Notes: generated by a model from the letters alone, not told the origin. DNA of 64,000 nucleotides from Chitinivibrionales bacterium (GCA_014728215.1 WJLZ01000117.1:62001-126000), one strand, 5' to 3'; shown: positions 1 through 8,663, counted from the first letter of the stretch. Translations and numbers: made by a program.

Positions 1-72
1 CTGGCCGGGGTTATAACTATATCGCTTACCTACCTTGTATTTGACCGAATTGTGTTTAAAACGCGGGATTAA
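1..72 (+). CDS. C-terminal end of a gene entering from the left, probably a membrane protein
   Basis: An open frame runs from base 1 to a TAA at 70-72 and encodes a hydrophobic stretch ending in the basic tail FDRIVFKTRD, as expected for the last membrane helix and cytoplasmic tail of an integral membrane protein. It overlaps the end of the convergent hemerythrin gene by 17 bases. Too little remains to name a family; it could also be a chance open frame. Confidence 0.35.
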   Translation: MAGVITISLTYLVFDRIVFKTRD

Positions 73-613
73 TCGTTGGTTTTTTTTCCTGTTCATCAAC
101 AATTCCCGCATACTTTTCGTGAATCATTTTGCGGTCGAATTCCCGGAATCGGAAAAGCATGTCCTGCTCTTCCTTGTCTGAAAGATAGGTCCGTGCTGCC
201 GGAAAGAATATTTTGTCTTCTTTCTCAATGTGTTGAGGATAGAAATCGATGAGTATCTGAATTTTTTCCGCCATAACCGGAAGAGCTGTTGTATCACCAG
301 TGCGATAACGATTGTTTGCGTCGACCAGGGCTCCGGTTGTCTGGCGGGCAAATACATGCTCCCGGATCAACTCATTCATCATAACATTGTCCTTTTCGGT
401 AAGGGAGCGAGAACCCAGATCCTTAAACAGAATATCTTCTTCTTTACCATGATGTGTTCTGTCGGCGTAGGTGCGCAGAAAATCAACGATCGTGTCGATA
501 AAAAGGGGATCGGCCTGTTCGATTGAACGTATCCTGGCAAGTTCATTACGAGCTACAGAAATCATCCGCTCGATCAACCGGTGTTCTTTCATAAGCGGGC
601 CACGTATCTGCAT
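56..613 (-). CDS. Hemerythrin-like (HHE) domain protein
   Basis: A 185-residue all-helical protein of the hemerythrin HHE family, which binds a di-iron centre and senses or handles oxygen, NO or iron in the cytoplasm. Likely iron ligands are visible in order: H11 in KEHRLIERM, H54/H55 with E59 in THHGKEEDI, H86 in IREHV, H128 and E132 in PQHIEKED. The ATG at 613 has an AGGGAG ribosome binding site 8 bases upstream, so I keep it over the internal ATG at 592. There is no signal peptide. It lies just downstream of a truncated radical-SAM gene on the same strand with only about 30 bases between them. I see no sigma-54 site in front of it. Confidence 0.85.
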   Translation of the reverse strand: MQIRGPLMKEHRLIERMISVARNELARIRSIEQADPLFIDTIVDFLRTYADRTHHGKEEDILFKDLGSRSLTEKDNVMMNELIREHVFARQTTGALVDANNRYRTGDTTALPVMAEKIQILIDFYPQHIEKEDKIFFPAARTYLSDKEEQDMLFRFREFDRKMIHEKYAGIVDEQEKKPTINPAF

Positions 614-646
614 GAGTTGACTCCCTATTTCGAAATCGGAATGGTA

Positions 647-1063
647 CTATTCTCCAGCATGCTTCATAGGATGCCTTGCGCTTTCACATCCTGCCTCCAA
701 GGCACTGTCGACAATTTCCTGAGGAGTACATTTCATGCCCTGTTTAAACGTGCCTCCTGAACCGTGGATCTGGGAAATCTGCCAGTTCTGACAGAAATCG
801 CAACGGAAATTGCACCCTATGGTCGCCACCGAATATGATGTGCTACCCGGAAGGACCTGATAAAACGGCTTCTTTTCTATCGGATCGACATGCTGAGCAA
901 TCAGACGGCCGAAAGTGTGAGTATAGAGAACTCCATCAATATTTTCGCGTATACAGCAAAAACCTAGTTTGCCCGGTTTAATCCTGCATCGATGAGAACA
1001 CAGATAGCAATCGACAGCGTTGTCATCCCGTTTTTTGTAAAGCATCGCTTCCTTAGTTGACAT
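647..1063 (-). pseudogene. Truncated AmrS-type radical SAM enzyme (N-terminal part only)
   Basis: These 138 residues match the N-terminal part of the AmmeMemoRadiSam-system radical SAM enzyme (usual length about 330-350). Visible are the cysteine-rich N-terminal segment (CYLCSHRC, GFCCIREN), the GRLIAQHVDPIEKKPFYQ stretch and the cluster motif CNFRCDFC (C84, C88, C91). After EIVDSALEAGCES the family normally continues IAYTYTEPTIF; here the frame runs into ARHPMKHAGE and a TAG, so roughly the last 200 residues, including most of the barrel, are gone. The ATG at 1063 (AGGTG-like ribosome site) is preferred over 1117. No AMMECR1 or Memo partner is nearby. I infer a deletion relic; the peptide could still be made. 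Confidence 0.75.
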
Positions 1064-1150
1064 AAAAGCACCTATCGGTAATTTAGAAAATCGAAATTCG
1101 AAATGATATGGAAACAAATTTTGATGTTTGAAATTCGAAATTGATTACAA

Positions 1151-1480
1151 TTACTGTTCCTTGACTATAACTTCACCGACCATTCCTGCTTTCTCATGGG
1201 GAATGCAGAAATAGCGGTAGAGTCCGGCAGTGGTAAATGTATGCCTATATTCTTCACCCGGTTGCATAGTGCCCGAATCGAAGGGCTTGGCTCCTTTTGG
1301 GAGTGCAACATTTTTCGGATCATTGGCTTTTTCCAGATAGGACCAGAGCGAATCCGCGGTTGTGTCCGGCATGACTTCGTTCATACCCTGGGGGCTTTCT
1401 TTCTTACCTTCACACCCGCCCAGACCGAAAATTACAATGGCTGACAAAAATAATGATGAACATGCACATGGTCTGTACAT
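1151..1480 (-). CDS. Cupredoxin-like lipoprotein, probably a deletion chimera
   Basis: A 109-residue lipoprotein: signal peptide with lipobox GLGGC (C23), then a plastocyanin/halocyanin-like C-terminal half with PKGAKPFDSG, PGEEYRHTF and the copper loop YFCIPHEKAGMVG (C92, H95, M100). The start at 1480 is chosen because AAGGAGGG lies directly upstream; a longer frame to 1552 lacks such a site. The first copper-ligand histidine, usually PHNV, is PKNV here, and the strand before it is missing. Instead residues 44-53 (DSLWSYLEKA) resemble the start of cytochrome P460-like lipoproteins. I infer an in-frame fusion of two lipoprotein genes, or a cupredoxin that lost its N-terminal strands. Normal type-1 copper binding is doubtful. 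Confidence 0.6.
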   Translation of the reverse strand: MYRPCACSSLFLSAIVIFGLGGCEGKKESPQGMNEVMPDTTADSLWSYLEKANDPKNVALPKGAKPFDSGTMQPGEEYRHTFTTAGLYRYFCIPHEKAGMVGEVIVKEQ

Positions 1481-1590
1481 ACACCCTCCTTCGTGTTTGG
1501 TAATGGCCACTATTCTTTTTAGTAATGTATCGATTTCCCGTAAAAAATTCATTTGATTGTCTCCTTATGATTACCGGTTTATGTATGGGC

Positions 1591-3365
1591 TCACACTGTC
1601 GCCCGCATTTCTTTCCACGATTCGACCATGACTCCTCTTGCATTGGGATCTCCTTTAACCATGGCTGACATCTATCCTTTTGCCTGCTCGAATGTAACAT
1701 GAGGAGGCCAGATAGGAACCTCAGGATCACAGTGAGCATCGATAACAAAGGGACGGTCGGCTCCGAATGCCTTGTCCACGGCAGGAGCGATAAATTCCGG
1801 CTTGTCTACTTCGATACCATAAAATCCCAGGCTTTCCGCATAGCCGGCATAGGAGAATTCGGGGATATCCTGCGATGCACTGAATTTGGGATTTCCTTCC
1901 ATAACCCTTTGTTCCCAGGTAACCTGGTTCAAATCTTTATTATTCAGCACGAGGATTATAAGCCGGGGATCGTCCCACCGTTTCCAGTACTTTTTGATTG
2001 TAATAAGACTTCCATTATCGAGCATCTGCATGGCCCCGTCACCAACCATGGCAATTGCAGGGCGATCCGGGTGAGCGAATTTGGCAGCAATCGCATAGGG
2101 GACAGCAGGACACATCGTTGCGAGTCCTCCGGAAAGTGAACCCTTCATCCCGCGGCGTATTTTCAAATCCCGGGCATACCAGTTGGCTGCGGAACCCGAA
2201 TCACAGGTGAGAATGGAATTGTCGGGAAGCCTGCGTGAGAGTTCCCGGAAAAGCCGTTGGGGATTGATCGGATTGGCTGAATGCATGGCCCTGGCTTCAA
2301 GAACTTCCCACCACTCCCTGATATCATTTTCTATTTTTTCCTGCCATGCTCTTTCGGTGTTAAATTCGAGCAGGGGCAGGAGGGCTTGAAGGGTAAGCGC
2401 ACTGTCGCCGATAAGGTTGAGTTCCATAGGATAGCGAAGACTAAGCGCGCGGGGTCGAATATCGATTTGTATGCCCCGTGCCTGCCCTTGTTTGGGGAAA
2501 AATTCCGCATAGGGAAAGGTGCTGCCGATCATCAGAAGGGTATCGCAGTTCATCATCATGTCCCAGCTCGGTTTGGAGCCTAAAAGCCCGATCGGACCGG
2601 TTACATAGGGGAGATCATCGGGGATTGCAGCTTTACCAAGAAGTGCTTTGGCAACCCCGGCACCGAGCTTTTCGGCCACATTCATGATCTCATCGGTCGC
2701 ATTCAACGCACCTGCGCCCACAAGCATGGCGACTTTTTTACCTTTATTGAGGATGTCCGCTGCCTTTACAAGGTCATCCTGCTGCGGCACAATACGGGGA
2801 ACGGTTGCACCCACACCGGTAAAGGTCGTTCCATGTTTACGTTCGGGCGATTCAACAGCTTTCATCTCCTGAACATCATTGGGAATAATCAGACAAGTAA
2901 CCGTCTTTTCGCCCACAGCGATTCGTATGGCCCGGTCGATAAGCTGTCGTATCTGTGATGGTTGGCTTGCCATATGCACAAATGTATTGGCGACATCTTT
3001 GAACAGTGAAACCAGATCGACTTCCTGCTGATAGTCGGAGCCTAACGCAGATCGGGCCTGTTGTCCTACAATTGCTACTACCGGCTGATGGTCGAGTTTT
3101 GCATCGTAAAGTCCGTTGAGCAAATGGATTGCGCCAGGTCCTGAAGTGGCCATACACACACCAACCCGGCCGGAAAATTTGGCATGGGCACAGGCCATGA
3201 AAGCCGCTTCTTCCTCATGACGGGCCTGGATAAAGTCGAGTGTGTCTTGATGACGATTCAGGGCTCCCATAATGCGTTAATGCCGTCACCCGGAAAGCCA
3301 AATACGCGATCGATATCCCATTGATGGATCCTTTCAACCAGGAAGTCACTTGCTGTTTTCGTCAT
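1591..3365 (-). pseudogene. PoxB-type thiamine-pyrophosphate enzyme with frameshift and in-frame amber codon
   Basis: Relatives are about 570-600-residue TPP/FAD enzymes of the pyruvate oxidase / pyruvate:quinone dehydrogenase group. The N-terminal 35 residues (RVFGFPGDGIN) are in one frame; near 3265 the frame shifts by one base (TTATGGGAG where TTAATGGGAG would restore MGALNR). The rest carries ARHEEEAAFMACAHAKF, GPGAIHLLNGLYDAK and the TPP motif GDGAMQMLDNG. The main frame ends at a TAG (1672-1674) right after FEQAKG, yet the same frame continues to a TGA at 1591 with MVKGDPNARGVMVESWKEM, which fits the normal C-terminus of the family. ATG 3365 has a GGAG site, and a perfect sigma-54 promoter lies 85 bases upstream. 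Two independent lesions suggest real decay, although sequencing error could explain either one. Confidence 0.8.
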
Positions 3366-3449
3366 TACAATTCTCCGTCTCTTGATATGGTAATGTTCAC
3401 AGCCAAAACTGCTTTGATAGGAACTACTTACTAATTTTGCAGAAAAGTG

Positions 3450-3465
3450 TGCAAATTCCATGCCA
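3450..3465 (-). promoter_or_regulatory. Sigma-54 promoter for the PoxB-type gene
   Basis: Reads TGGCATGGAATTTGCA on the minus strand: GG-N10-GC with full -24 and -12 boxes, 85 bases before ATG 3365. It lies back to back with the site at 3484-3499, only 18 bases apart. Confidence 0.8.
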
Positions 3466-3483
3466 TGAGAGCCAAATAAAAGT

Positions 3484-3499
3484 TGGTATAGATATTGCG
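3484..3499 (+). promoter_or_regulatory. Sigma-54 promoter for the DAG kinase / HAD operon
   Basis: Reads TGGTATAGATATTGCG: GG-N10-GC, with the GG at 3485-3486 and the GC at 3497-3498, about 83 bases before the GTG start at 3582. Confidence 0.7.
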
Positions 3500-3581
3500 G
3501 GAGAGTAGCAATTGGATATTACTATTTTAAAAAAAATCTTCTCAATTTCAGAATTTCAGCAATGATTGCAAGGAGCGAGAT

Positions 3582-4553
3582 GTGCCGTGGAGAGTTAAAA
3601 AGTCAAAGGTTATGCTGATTATCAATCCACACTCGGGCCAGGAATCGCCGATGCCGCCGATGTTGAAAAGGATCACCGGTATGAAATCGGCCCAGATACC
3701 TCAGCGAAATCACCGTACCGATATTACCGAATATATTGTCGACGCGCTCAAAAAGGCAGGCATTAATCCTAATGTCGTGAAGACAAAAGGTCCATCCGAT
3801 ACCACTCAGAAAGCCAGGCAGTGTGCAGAGCAAGGGTATGAAACGGTGATTGCAGCAGGCGGTGATGGTACAGTCAATGCGGTAATTAACGGTCTGGCAA
3901 ATACGAAAACCGCTATCGGTGTGATCCCCCTGGGTACCGCAAATGTCTTTGCAATACAAATGGGTATCCCGGTGGATGTGCATGAGGCATGCAGAAACAT
4001 CGCTTCGGGCAAAAAAAACCGGATCGATCTGGGGCTGATTAACGATCGGTATTTCGGGTGTACGGCCGGGGTAGGATTCGATGCCTTTGTAATCCGGCAA
4101 ACCCGATCACGGCTGAAACGGAGTATCGGAACACTCGCCTATGTTTCGGTCGGTTTAAGTAACCTTTTGAAATATCCTTTTCAGCGAATCAAATTTACGG
4201 TGGATGACAACTCCGAATCGCGATACGCTTACATTATTATCATAGGCAACGGAAAGTATTATGGAGGAGAACTGATTGTGGCTCCCGAAGCCGATGTGCA
4301 GGACGGGAAACTCGATGTCTGCATTTTCCGTCACCGGGGGATCATGCATCTTCTCTCATATCTCTGGGGTTTGTGGCGGGGTACCTTATGGAGCTATACC
4401 GATGTCGATTGTATTAAGTGTAAAAGCCTTTCGGTATTTAAAAGGGGGCACCACCCGGTCCATGTGGATGGTGAGTATTACCGCAGAACACCGGTGCGCA
4501 TTACCGCTCAACCCGGAGCATTGTATGTTATCGGATCAAAGATAAATCAATAA
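3582..4553 (+). CDS. Diacylglycerol/lipid kinase family protein (DAGK catalytic domain)
   Basis: A 323-residue soluble lipid kinase of the DagK/YegS/BmrU family, which transfers phosphate from ATP to diacylglycerol, sphingoid or related lipids at the inner membrane face. Visible are the N-terminal nucleotide-fold start LIINPHSGQ, the hallmark GGDGT (93-97), PLGTANVFA (116-124), and the C-terminal beta-sandwich with YYGGELIVAPEADVQDG and HVDGE. The start is a GTG with AAGGAG six bases upstream. It is followed after 14 bases by a HAD phosphatase, so the two are probably co-transcribed from the sigma-54 site at 3484. The pairing suggests lipid phosphorylation and dephosphorylation, for example envelope lipid turnover. 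The substrate cannot be read from the sequence. Confidence 0.85.
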   Translation: MPWRVKKSKVMLIINPHSGQESPMPPMLKRITGMKSAQIPQRNHRTDITEYIVDALKKAGINPNVVKTKGPSDTTQKARQCAEQGYETVIAAGGDGTVNAVINGLANTKTAIGVIPLGTANVFAIQMGIPVDVHEACRNIASGKKNRIDLGLINDRYFGCTAGVGFDAFVIRQTRSRLKRSIGTLAYVSVGLSNLLKYPFQRIKFTVDDNSESRYAYIIIIGNGKYYGGELIVAPEADVQDGKLDVCIFRHRGIMHLLSYLWGLWRGTLWSYTDVDCIKCKSLSVFKRGHHPVHVDGEYYRRTPVRITAQPGALYVIGSKINQ

Positions 4554-4567
4554 ATGAGGTGGAATAT

Positions 4568-5230
4568 ATGGTTGAACTGAAAAAAGCTGCAATTTTTGAT
4601 CTTGATGGTACATTGATACGAAATGCAAGTGCAGAGGTGATCTTTTTTCGCCATTTGCTCTTTCACGGTGGTCTTTCACCCTTCAATCTTATCCAGATGC
4701 TGGCCGCTTTGTGGACTGCCCGTGGCAATTTTCATGCAATGACCAGAGAGAACAAGCGGTATCTGCGAAATAAAAATACCGACAAGCTTGAGACGGTGGC
4801 TCGTGAGTATTTCGAACCCCGTACCGACAACCTGGTATTCCCAGTGATGCATCGGGTGATTGAAGAGCATCGGGAAAAGGGCGACGTACTCCTTTTATTG
4901 AGTGGCACCCTTGATCTGATAGCCGCCTGTTTTCAACGGCATCTCAAGTTTGACGGGGCCAGGGCGGCAAAACTCGAACATAGAGATGGAAAATATACCG
5001 GTCGGCTCGAAGGTATTATTCCCTATGGATTCGGCAAGCTTGAAGCACTTCGTGAACTCATGCGCCATCACAATGTCGATGCAAATAAGACAACACTCTA
5101 TGCAAATATTTTTTCCGACCGCTATGTCATGAACGCAGTTGAACGTGCTGTTGCCGTCAATCCCGACCGCCGGCTTCGGGCCTATGCCGCGCGCCGGGGA
5201 TGGCAGGTTATTGATCCGGTTAAGAGGTGA
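4568..5230 (+). CDS. HAD-superfamily phosphatase, subfamily IB (SerB-like)
   Basis: A 220-residue HAD hydrolase. The nucleophile loop is FDLDGTL (D11, D13), followed by a helical cap, the serine motif LLLSGT, then GKLEAL and the C-terminal pattern NIFSDRYVMNAV followed by AVNPDRRLRAYAARRGW, typical of the small HAD-IB phosphatases that act on phosphoserine-like or lipid-linked phosphates. The acidic motif IV normally has DS.sD; here it is NIFSDR, with the first Asp replaced by Asn, so metal binding may be altered. ATG 4568 is preferred to GTG 4559 because GAGGTGG lies five bases upstream. Second gene of the DAG-kinase operon. Confidence 0.8.
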   Translation: MVELKKAAIFDLDGTLIRNASAEVIFFRHLLFHGGLSPFNLIQMLAALWTARGNFHAMTRENKRYLRNKNTDKLETVAREYFEPRTDNLVFPVMHRVIEEHREKGDVLLLLSGTLDLIAACFQRHLKFDGARAAKLEHRDGKYTGRLEGIIPYGFGKLEALRELMRHHNVDANKTTLYANIFSDRYVMNAVERAVAVNPDRRLRAYAARRGWQVIDPVKR

Positions 5231-5256
5231 GAGCCGAAGGTGGAACGTTAAGAGAA

Positions 5257-5300
5257 GAGGATAATGGATGAGGATAATGGTATCCAGCATCCGGCAACCA
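5257..5300. repeat. Dispersed intergenic repeat type B (GAGGATAATGGATGAGG)
   Basis: Core GAGGATAATGGATGAGGAT, then AATGG and GCATCCGG. A closely similar copy with the same GCATCCGG end lies at 31505-31541, and partial copies at 32695-32714 and, inverted, at 51715-51742. All are intergenic. Confidence 0.5.
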
Positions 5301-5336
5301 GTATCGAATACGTTTGATCTTCTGTGATTTTTTTAA

Positions 5337-5359
5337 TTTTGCGAAAGTTTTTCGCAAAA
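5337..5359. terminator. Perfect hairpin TTTTGCGAAA / TTTCGCAAAA between convergent genes
   Basis: A 10-bp perfect inverted repeat with a three-base loop between the end of the HAD gene and the end of the channel relic. There is no clean U-tract on either strand, so it may instead be a protein-binding site: the same TTTCGCAAA half-site recurs upstream of several sigma-54 promoters. Confidence 0.45.
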
Positions 5360-5372
5360 ATGAAATAAGAAC

Positions 5373-5830
5373 CTACTTGCCTTCGACCGCAACATCGAGT
5401 TTCGGGAAATTAACAATTTCGATGGTTGATGAAGCAATGGTGTTCCCTGCCTTGTCGAATCCCTCGATTACCTCTCTGCTAATGGCATCCTTAATGTCCC
5501 TGATATTGTATTCCCGGGTAATAAATCGGGTTGCAAGTTCGAGCCAATTGTCGGTTAACCGGAGATACACTCTGGGTGTGAGTTCAAAAAAAGAGCGGTT
5601 GTTGTTATGTTTATTCCCTGATTCGACCGGAACAGTGCCGCAGCATCTTTCCTTCCACGAACAAAAAGGCGGGCAAATCGTTTGCTCCCCTTGGCCGCAA
5701 GCCACAGGACGACAAGCACTCCAAGAGTCAAAAGCAATTTCCGTCCGTTTGCATCTGTAAAGCCAACCAGCTTGACGCCAAAAATGCTGAGTGCACGGTT
5801 CGGGCCGATGATATCGAAGATTTGTGACAT
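5373..5830 (-). pseudogene. Mechanosensitive ion channel (MscS family) gene with its centre deleted
   Basis: The N-terminal 80 residues (IFDIIGPNRALSIFGVKLVG, one transmembrane helix, then FARLFVRGRKDAAALF and NITTTALF) are the start of a small-conductance mechanosensitive channel. They join at a run of seven T (minus strand) to RVYLRLTDNWLELATRFI and DIKDAISREVIEGFDKAG, the cytoplasmic C-terminal part of the same family. The pore helix and beta domain, roughly 200-250 residues, are missing, and the join is shifted one frame. The start at 5830 sits about 30 bases after an intact sigma-54 promoter. This is a dead gene with a live-looking promoter. Confidence 0.75.
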
Positions 5831-5860
5831 AACAGTACCCACATGATTTACGCCATGTTA

Positions 5861-5876
5861 AGCAAACGGTGTGCCA
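5861..5876 (-). promoter_or_regulatory. Sigma-54 promoter for the channel relic
   Basis: Reads TGGCACACCGTTTGCT on the minus strand, a full consensus match, 31 bases before ATG 5830. Confidence 0.75.
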
Positions 5877-6008
5877 TGGGAATGGGCTAAAGGTTGGTGG
5901 ATGAAGATAATCCGAATCCGATATCCTGATCCCTCTGCCCTGTATCCTGCTTCACTGGGGAATAAAATTTGCTTTCTTATAACAAAATCTTATCGGGGGA
6001 AGCGTTCT

Positions 6009-6134
6009 ATGCGACCCCTATCGGATTTGCGGGAGAGAGCGATCAGAGGACATGTCAAGGATATCGTTATCAGCGCCCTGAGACAGGAAAATTTTTATGC
6101 CCAGCCACTTATCTCGGTAACCATATACGAATAA
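6009..6134 (+). CDS. Possible 41-residue peptide, unrecognised
   Basis: ATG 6009 follows GGGGGAAG at about seven bases and opens a 41-codon frame beginning MRPLSDLRERAIRGHVKDIV and ending QPLISVTIYE. It is amphipathic and coding-like in composition, but I do not recognise it. It may be a short remnant of a larger gene or chance. It is the only candidate in the 5877-6283 stretch, which otherwise holds two TTTCGC(G/A)AA motifs at 6136-6147 and 6170-6180. Confidence 0.25.
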   Translation: MRPLSDLRERAIRGHVKDIVISALRQENFYAQPLISVTIYE

Positions 6135-6283
6135 CATTTCGCGAAAAAATTGCCATTGGTGCGAACATCTTTCGCAAATTTGTAACTCAGCCTCCTGCGG
6201 ATGCTTCCTTCTGCAGGTATGAAAAATTTCGGCACCAAGGGACTCTCCTGTTGATTAGAAAGATTCCGGTATAATCAAGCGAA

Positions 6284-6299
6284 TGGCATAGGAATTGCT
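6284..6299 (+). promoter_or_regulatory. Sigma-54 promoter for the plus-strand glycan operon
   Basis: Reads TGGCATAGGAATTGCT, 71 bases before ATG 6370. Two TTTCGC(G/A)AA motifs 105-150 bases upstream sit where an enhancer-binding protein would bind. Confidence 0.8.
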
Positions 6300-6369
6300 T
6301 CACCCATAGACTTGTACAAGAATTCATACTGGTGACTGGGCAAATTTGCTTCAAAGTGGTGAGGCGCAT

Positions 6370-7488
6370 ATGAAAAGTAATGTTCTTATTGCCGGTGGGG
6401 CCGGTTTTATCGGTTCCCATTTATGCGATTATCTTCTTGAACGCGGCTATCGAGTACGAGTGCTTGACAATCTTGAGCCGCAGGTGCACGGCGGTTCCCA
6501 AAAGCCGCCTTCCTATTTGAATCCGGAAGTCGAATTTATTCTTGGTGATATCCGGGACTCCAGAAAGGTAGAAACTGCCTTGCGAGGTGTTGATATGGTA
6601 GTCCATCTTGCCGCCGCAGTCGGCGTGGGGCAGAGTATGTATGAGATCCATAAATATATGGATACAAACACCCGGGGAACATCGGTACTGCTGGAGGCTC
6701 TGATGAAGCATCCGGTCCGGAAACTGGTGGTTGCATCGAGTATGAGCATTTATGGAGAAGGACTGTATAAATCTCACACGGGCCATTTCGTCCAGGGGCT
6801 TGAGCGGACAAAAGAGCAACTTCAACGGGCAGACTGGAATGTCTATGATGAAAGCGGAGACGTTCTTTATCCTGTTGCTACGTCTGAAAAGAAGCTGCCA
6901 ACGCTCTCTTCTATCTATGCCCTGTCAAAATACGATCAGGAACGGATGTGTCTACTTTTCGGCAATGCCTATTCTGTCCCTGTTGTGGCGATGCGCTTTT
7001 TTAATGTATACGGACCCCGTCAAGCATTGTCGAATCCTTATACAGGTGTACTGGCAATTTTTGCTTCACGACTGCTTAATGGAAAACCGCCACTCATATT
7101 CGAGGACGGGAATCAGATGCGTGATTTTGTAAATGTCCGGGATATCGCTTCTGCATGCACACTGGCGCTCGAAAATGATTCAATTCAAAATGAGGTTTTC
7201 AATATAGGGAGCGGACGGGCCTGTTCGGTACAGGGGATCGCCGAAAGCCTGGCTGCCGTACTCGATAAAGAATATATCGAGCCGGTTATCACAGGAAAAT
7301 ACCGGGTTGGAGACATTCGACATTGTTATGCCGATATCGAAAAAGCACAGCAGAAACTCGGGTATGCTCCTGCGGTAACACTTGATAAGGGAATGGTTGA
7401 ACTTTCAGGATGGCTTCAAACACAAATTGCCGAAGATAATGCGGAAATGGCTGCAGAACAACTTGCACAAAGGGGGCTGACTGTATGA
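6370..7488 (+). CDS. NAD-dependent sugar-nucleotide epimerase/dehydratase (SDR)
   Basis: A 372-residue extended short-chain dehydrogenase. The NAD motif GGAGFIG lies at residues 9-15, the DNL acidic turn follows, and the catalytic tyrosine and lysine are Y183 and K187 in YALSKY, with the serine in ASSMS. The C-terminal part has FFNVYGPRQALSNPYTGV and FEDGNQMRDFVNVRD. The family interconverts nucleotide sugars such as UDP-glucose/galactose or dehydrates them; the substrate is not readable. ATG 6370 has GAGG five bases upstream and is preferred over TTG 6346. First gene of a tightly packed operon; its stop overlaps the next start by four bases. Driven by the sigma-54 site at 6284. Confidence 0.85.
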   Translation: MKSNVLIAGGAGFIGSHLCDYLLERGYRVRVLDNLEPQVHGGSQKPPSYLNPEVEFILGDIRDSRKVETALRGVDMVVHLAAAVGVGQSMYEIHKYMDTNTRGTSVLLEALMKHPVRKLVVASSMSIYGEGLYKSHTGHFVQGLERTKEQLQRADWNVYDESGDVLYPVATSEKKLPTLSSIYALSKYDQERMCLLFGNAYSVPVVAMRFFNVYGPRQALSNPYTGVLAIFASRLLNGKPPLIFEDGNQMRDFVNVRDIASACTLALENDSIQNEVFNIGSGRACSVQGIAESLAAVLDKEYIEPVITGKYRVGDIRHCYADIEKAQQKLGYAPAVTLDKGMVELSGWLQTQIAEDNAEMAAEQLAQRGLTV

Positions 7489-8663
7489 CCGAAAATGCCA
7501 CCGGTACAAAAGCTTTGCAATTAATAGATGGAGATGCTGCATCCAGTCGGACCAGTGTCGGTTTTCCCCACATTCGCAATTTCGGAGACCGTGAGCATGC
7601 CGTCCTTATAACCGGAGGCGCGGGCTTTATCGGAACTAATCTGGCTCATTCTCTTCTTACGAGGGGAAAGGATGTTGTCATTTATGATAATTTCTCCCGG
7701 AAGGGGGTGAAAAGGAATTTTGAATGGTTGAGAGAGCGACATGGTAAAAAAGTCTCATTATGTTTTGATGATATCCGGGATAGTGAAGCGATAAAGGTTG
7801 CGATGGAACGGGTGTCACAGGTTTATCATTTTGCCGCACAGGTGGCGGTTACGTCAAGTCTTACCGATCCTCTTACCGATTTCGAGATCAATCTCAGGGG
7901 CACGCTCAATGTTCTTGAAGCCGTGCGATCACAAGAAAATCCGCCTTCAATCGTTTTTACCTCGACAAATAAGGTGTATGGAGATCTTGCTTCTCTCACA
8001 ATAACCCAAAATGACAGCCGCTATGAGCCTGTTGACGAACAGATGAAATGCACAGGAATCGGTTCGAATCAGGGATTGTCGTTTCATAGCCCCTACGGAT
8101 GTTCCAAAGGCGGCGCAGACCAGTATGTTTTAGACTACGCGAAAAGCTACGGTATTTCAAGTGTGGTATTCCGAATGAGTTGTATCTACGGACCTCATCA
8201 GATGGGTACTGAAGACCAGGGGTGGGTGGCACATTTTATTCTTAGCGTACTTCTGGGAAAACCCATAACCCTGTATGGCGATGGCATGCAGGTTCGTGAT
8301 ATTCTTTATATTAACGATCTTGTTGAAGCATTAACGATAGCACAGGACAATGCTGCATCCCTTGCCGGGCAGGCATTTACAATAGGTGGTGGGCAGGAGA
8401 ATGCAATTACTCTTCGTACTTTGCTCGATATCATTTCTTCTTTGAACGGAAATATGCCGCCGATAGAGTATTCCGAATGGCGGCGAGGCGATCAACGATA
8501 TTTCGTTGCCGACACATCGGCATTCAGAGAAATCACCGGCTGGAATCCCCGGACCGGGTTTAACAAAGGGATAGAGCTGCTGTATCGGTGGCTGGTCGAA
8601 AATAACATCAATGCACAAAACGCTTACAGTCAATTGTCGGCACAGGAAGGAGTCGTAGCATGA
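7485..8663 (+). CDS. CDP-paratose 2-epimerase-like sugar-nucleotide epimerase
   Basis: A 392-residue extended SDR with GGAGFIG at 44-50 after an unusual 38-residue N-terminal extension, the SYK triad region (STNKVYG, YGCSKGGADQY) and CIYGPHQMGTEDQGWVAHF. That last segment is characteristic of CDP-paratose/CDP-tyvelose 2-epimerases and close relatives. It follows with YGDGMQVRDILYINDLVEAL. It probably makes a nucleotide sugar donor for the glycosyltransferases downstream. The start overlaps the previous stop (ATGA), implying translational coupling, and the stop overlaps the next start in the same way. Confidence 0.8.
   Translation: MTENATGTKALQLIDGDAASSRTSVGFPHIRNFGDREHAVLITGGAGFIGTNLAHSLLTRGKDVVIYDNFSRKGVKRNFEWLRERHGKKVSLCFDDIRDSEAIKVAMERVSQVYHFAAQVAVTSSLTDPLTDFEINLRGTLNVLEAVRSQENPPSIVFTSTNKVYGDLASLTITQNDSRYEPVDEQMKCTGIGSNQGLSFHSPYGCSKGGADQYVLDYAKSYGISSVVFRMSCIYGPHQMGTEDQGWVAHFILSVLLGKPITLYGDGMQVRDILYINDLVEALTIAQDNAASLAGQAFTIGGGQENAITLRTLLDIISSLNGNMPPIEYSEWRRGDQRYFVADTSAFREITGWNPRTGFNKGIELLYRWLVENNINAQNAYSQLSAQEGVVA

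Noticed and set aside
1640-1660. GG-N10-GC pattern on the minus strand upstream of the cupredoxin gene
   Set aside because: Spacing fits but the -24 box reads AAGGAG and the -12 CAATGC, far from TGGCA and TTGC; the match also lies within the end of the damaged PoxB-type gene.
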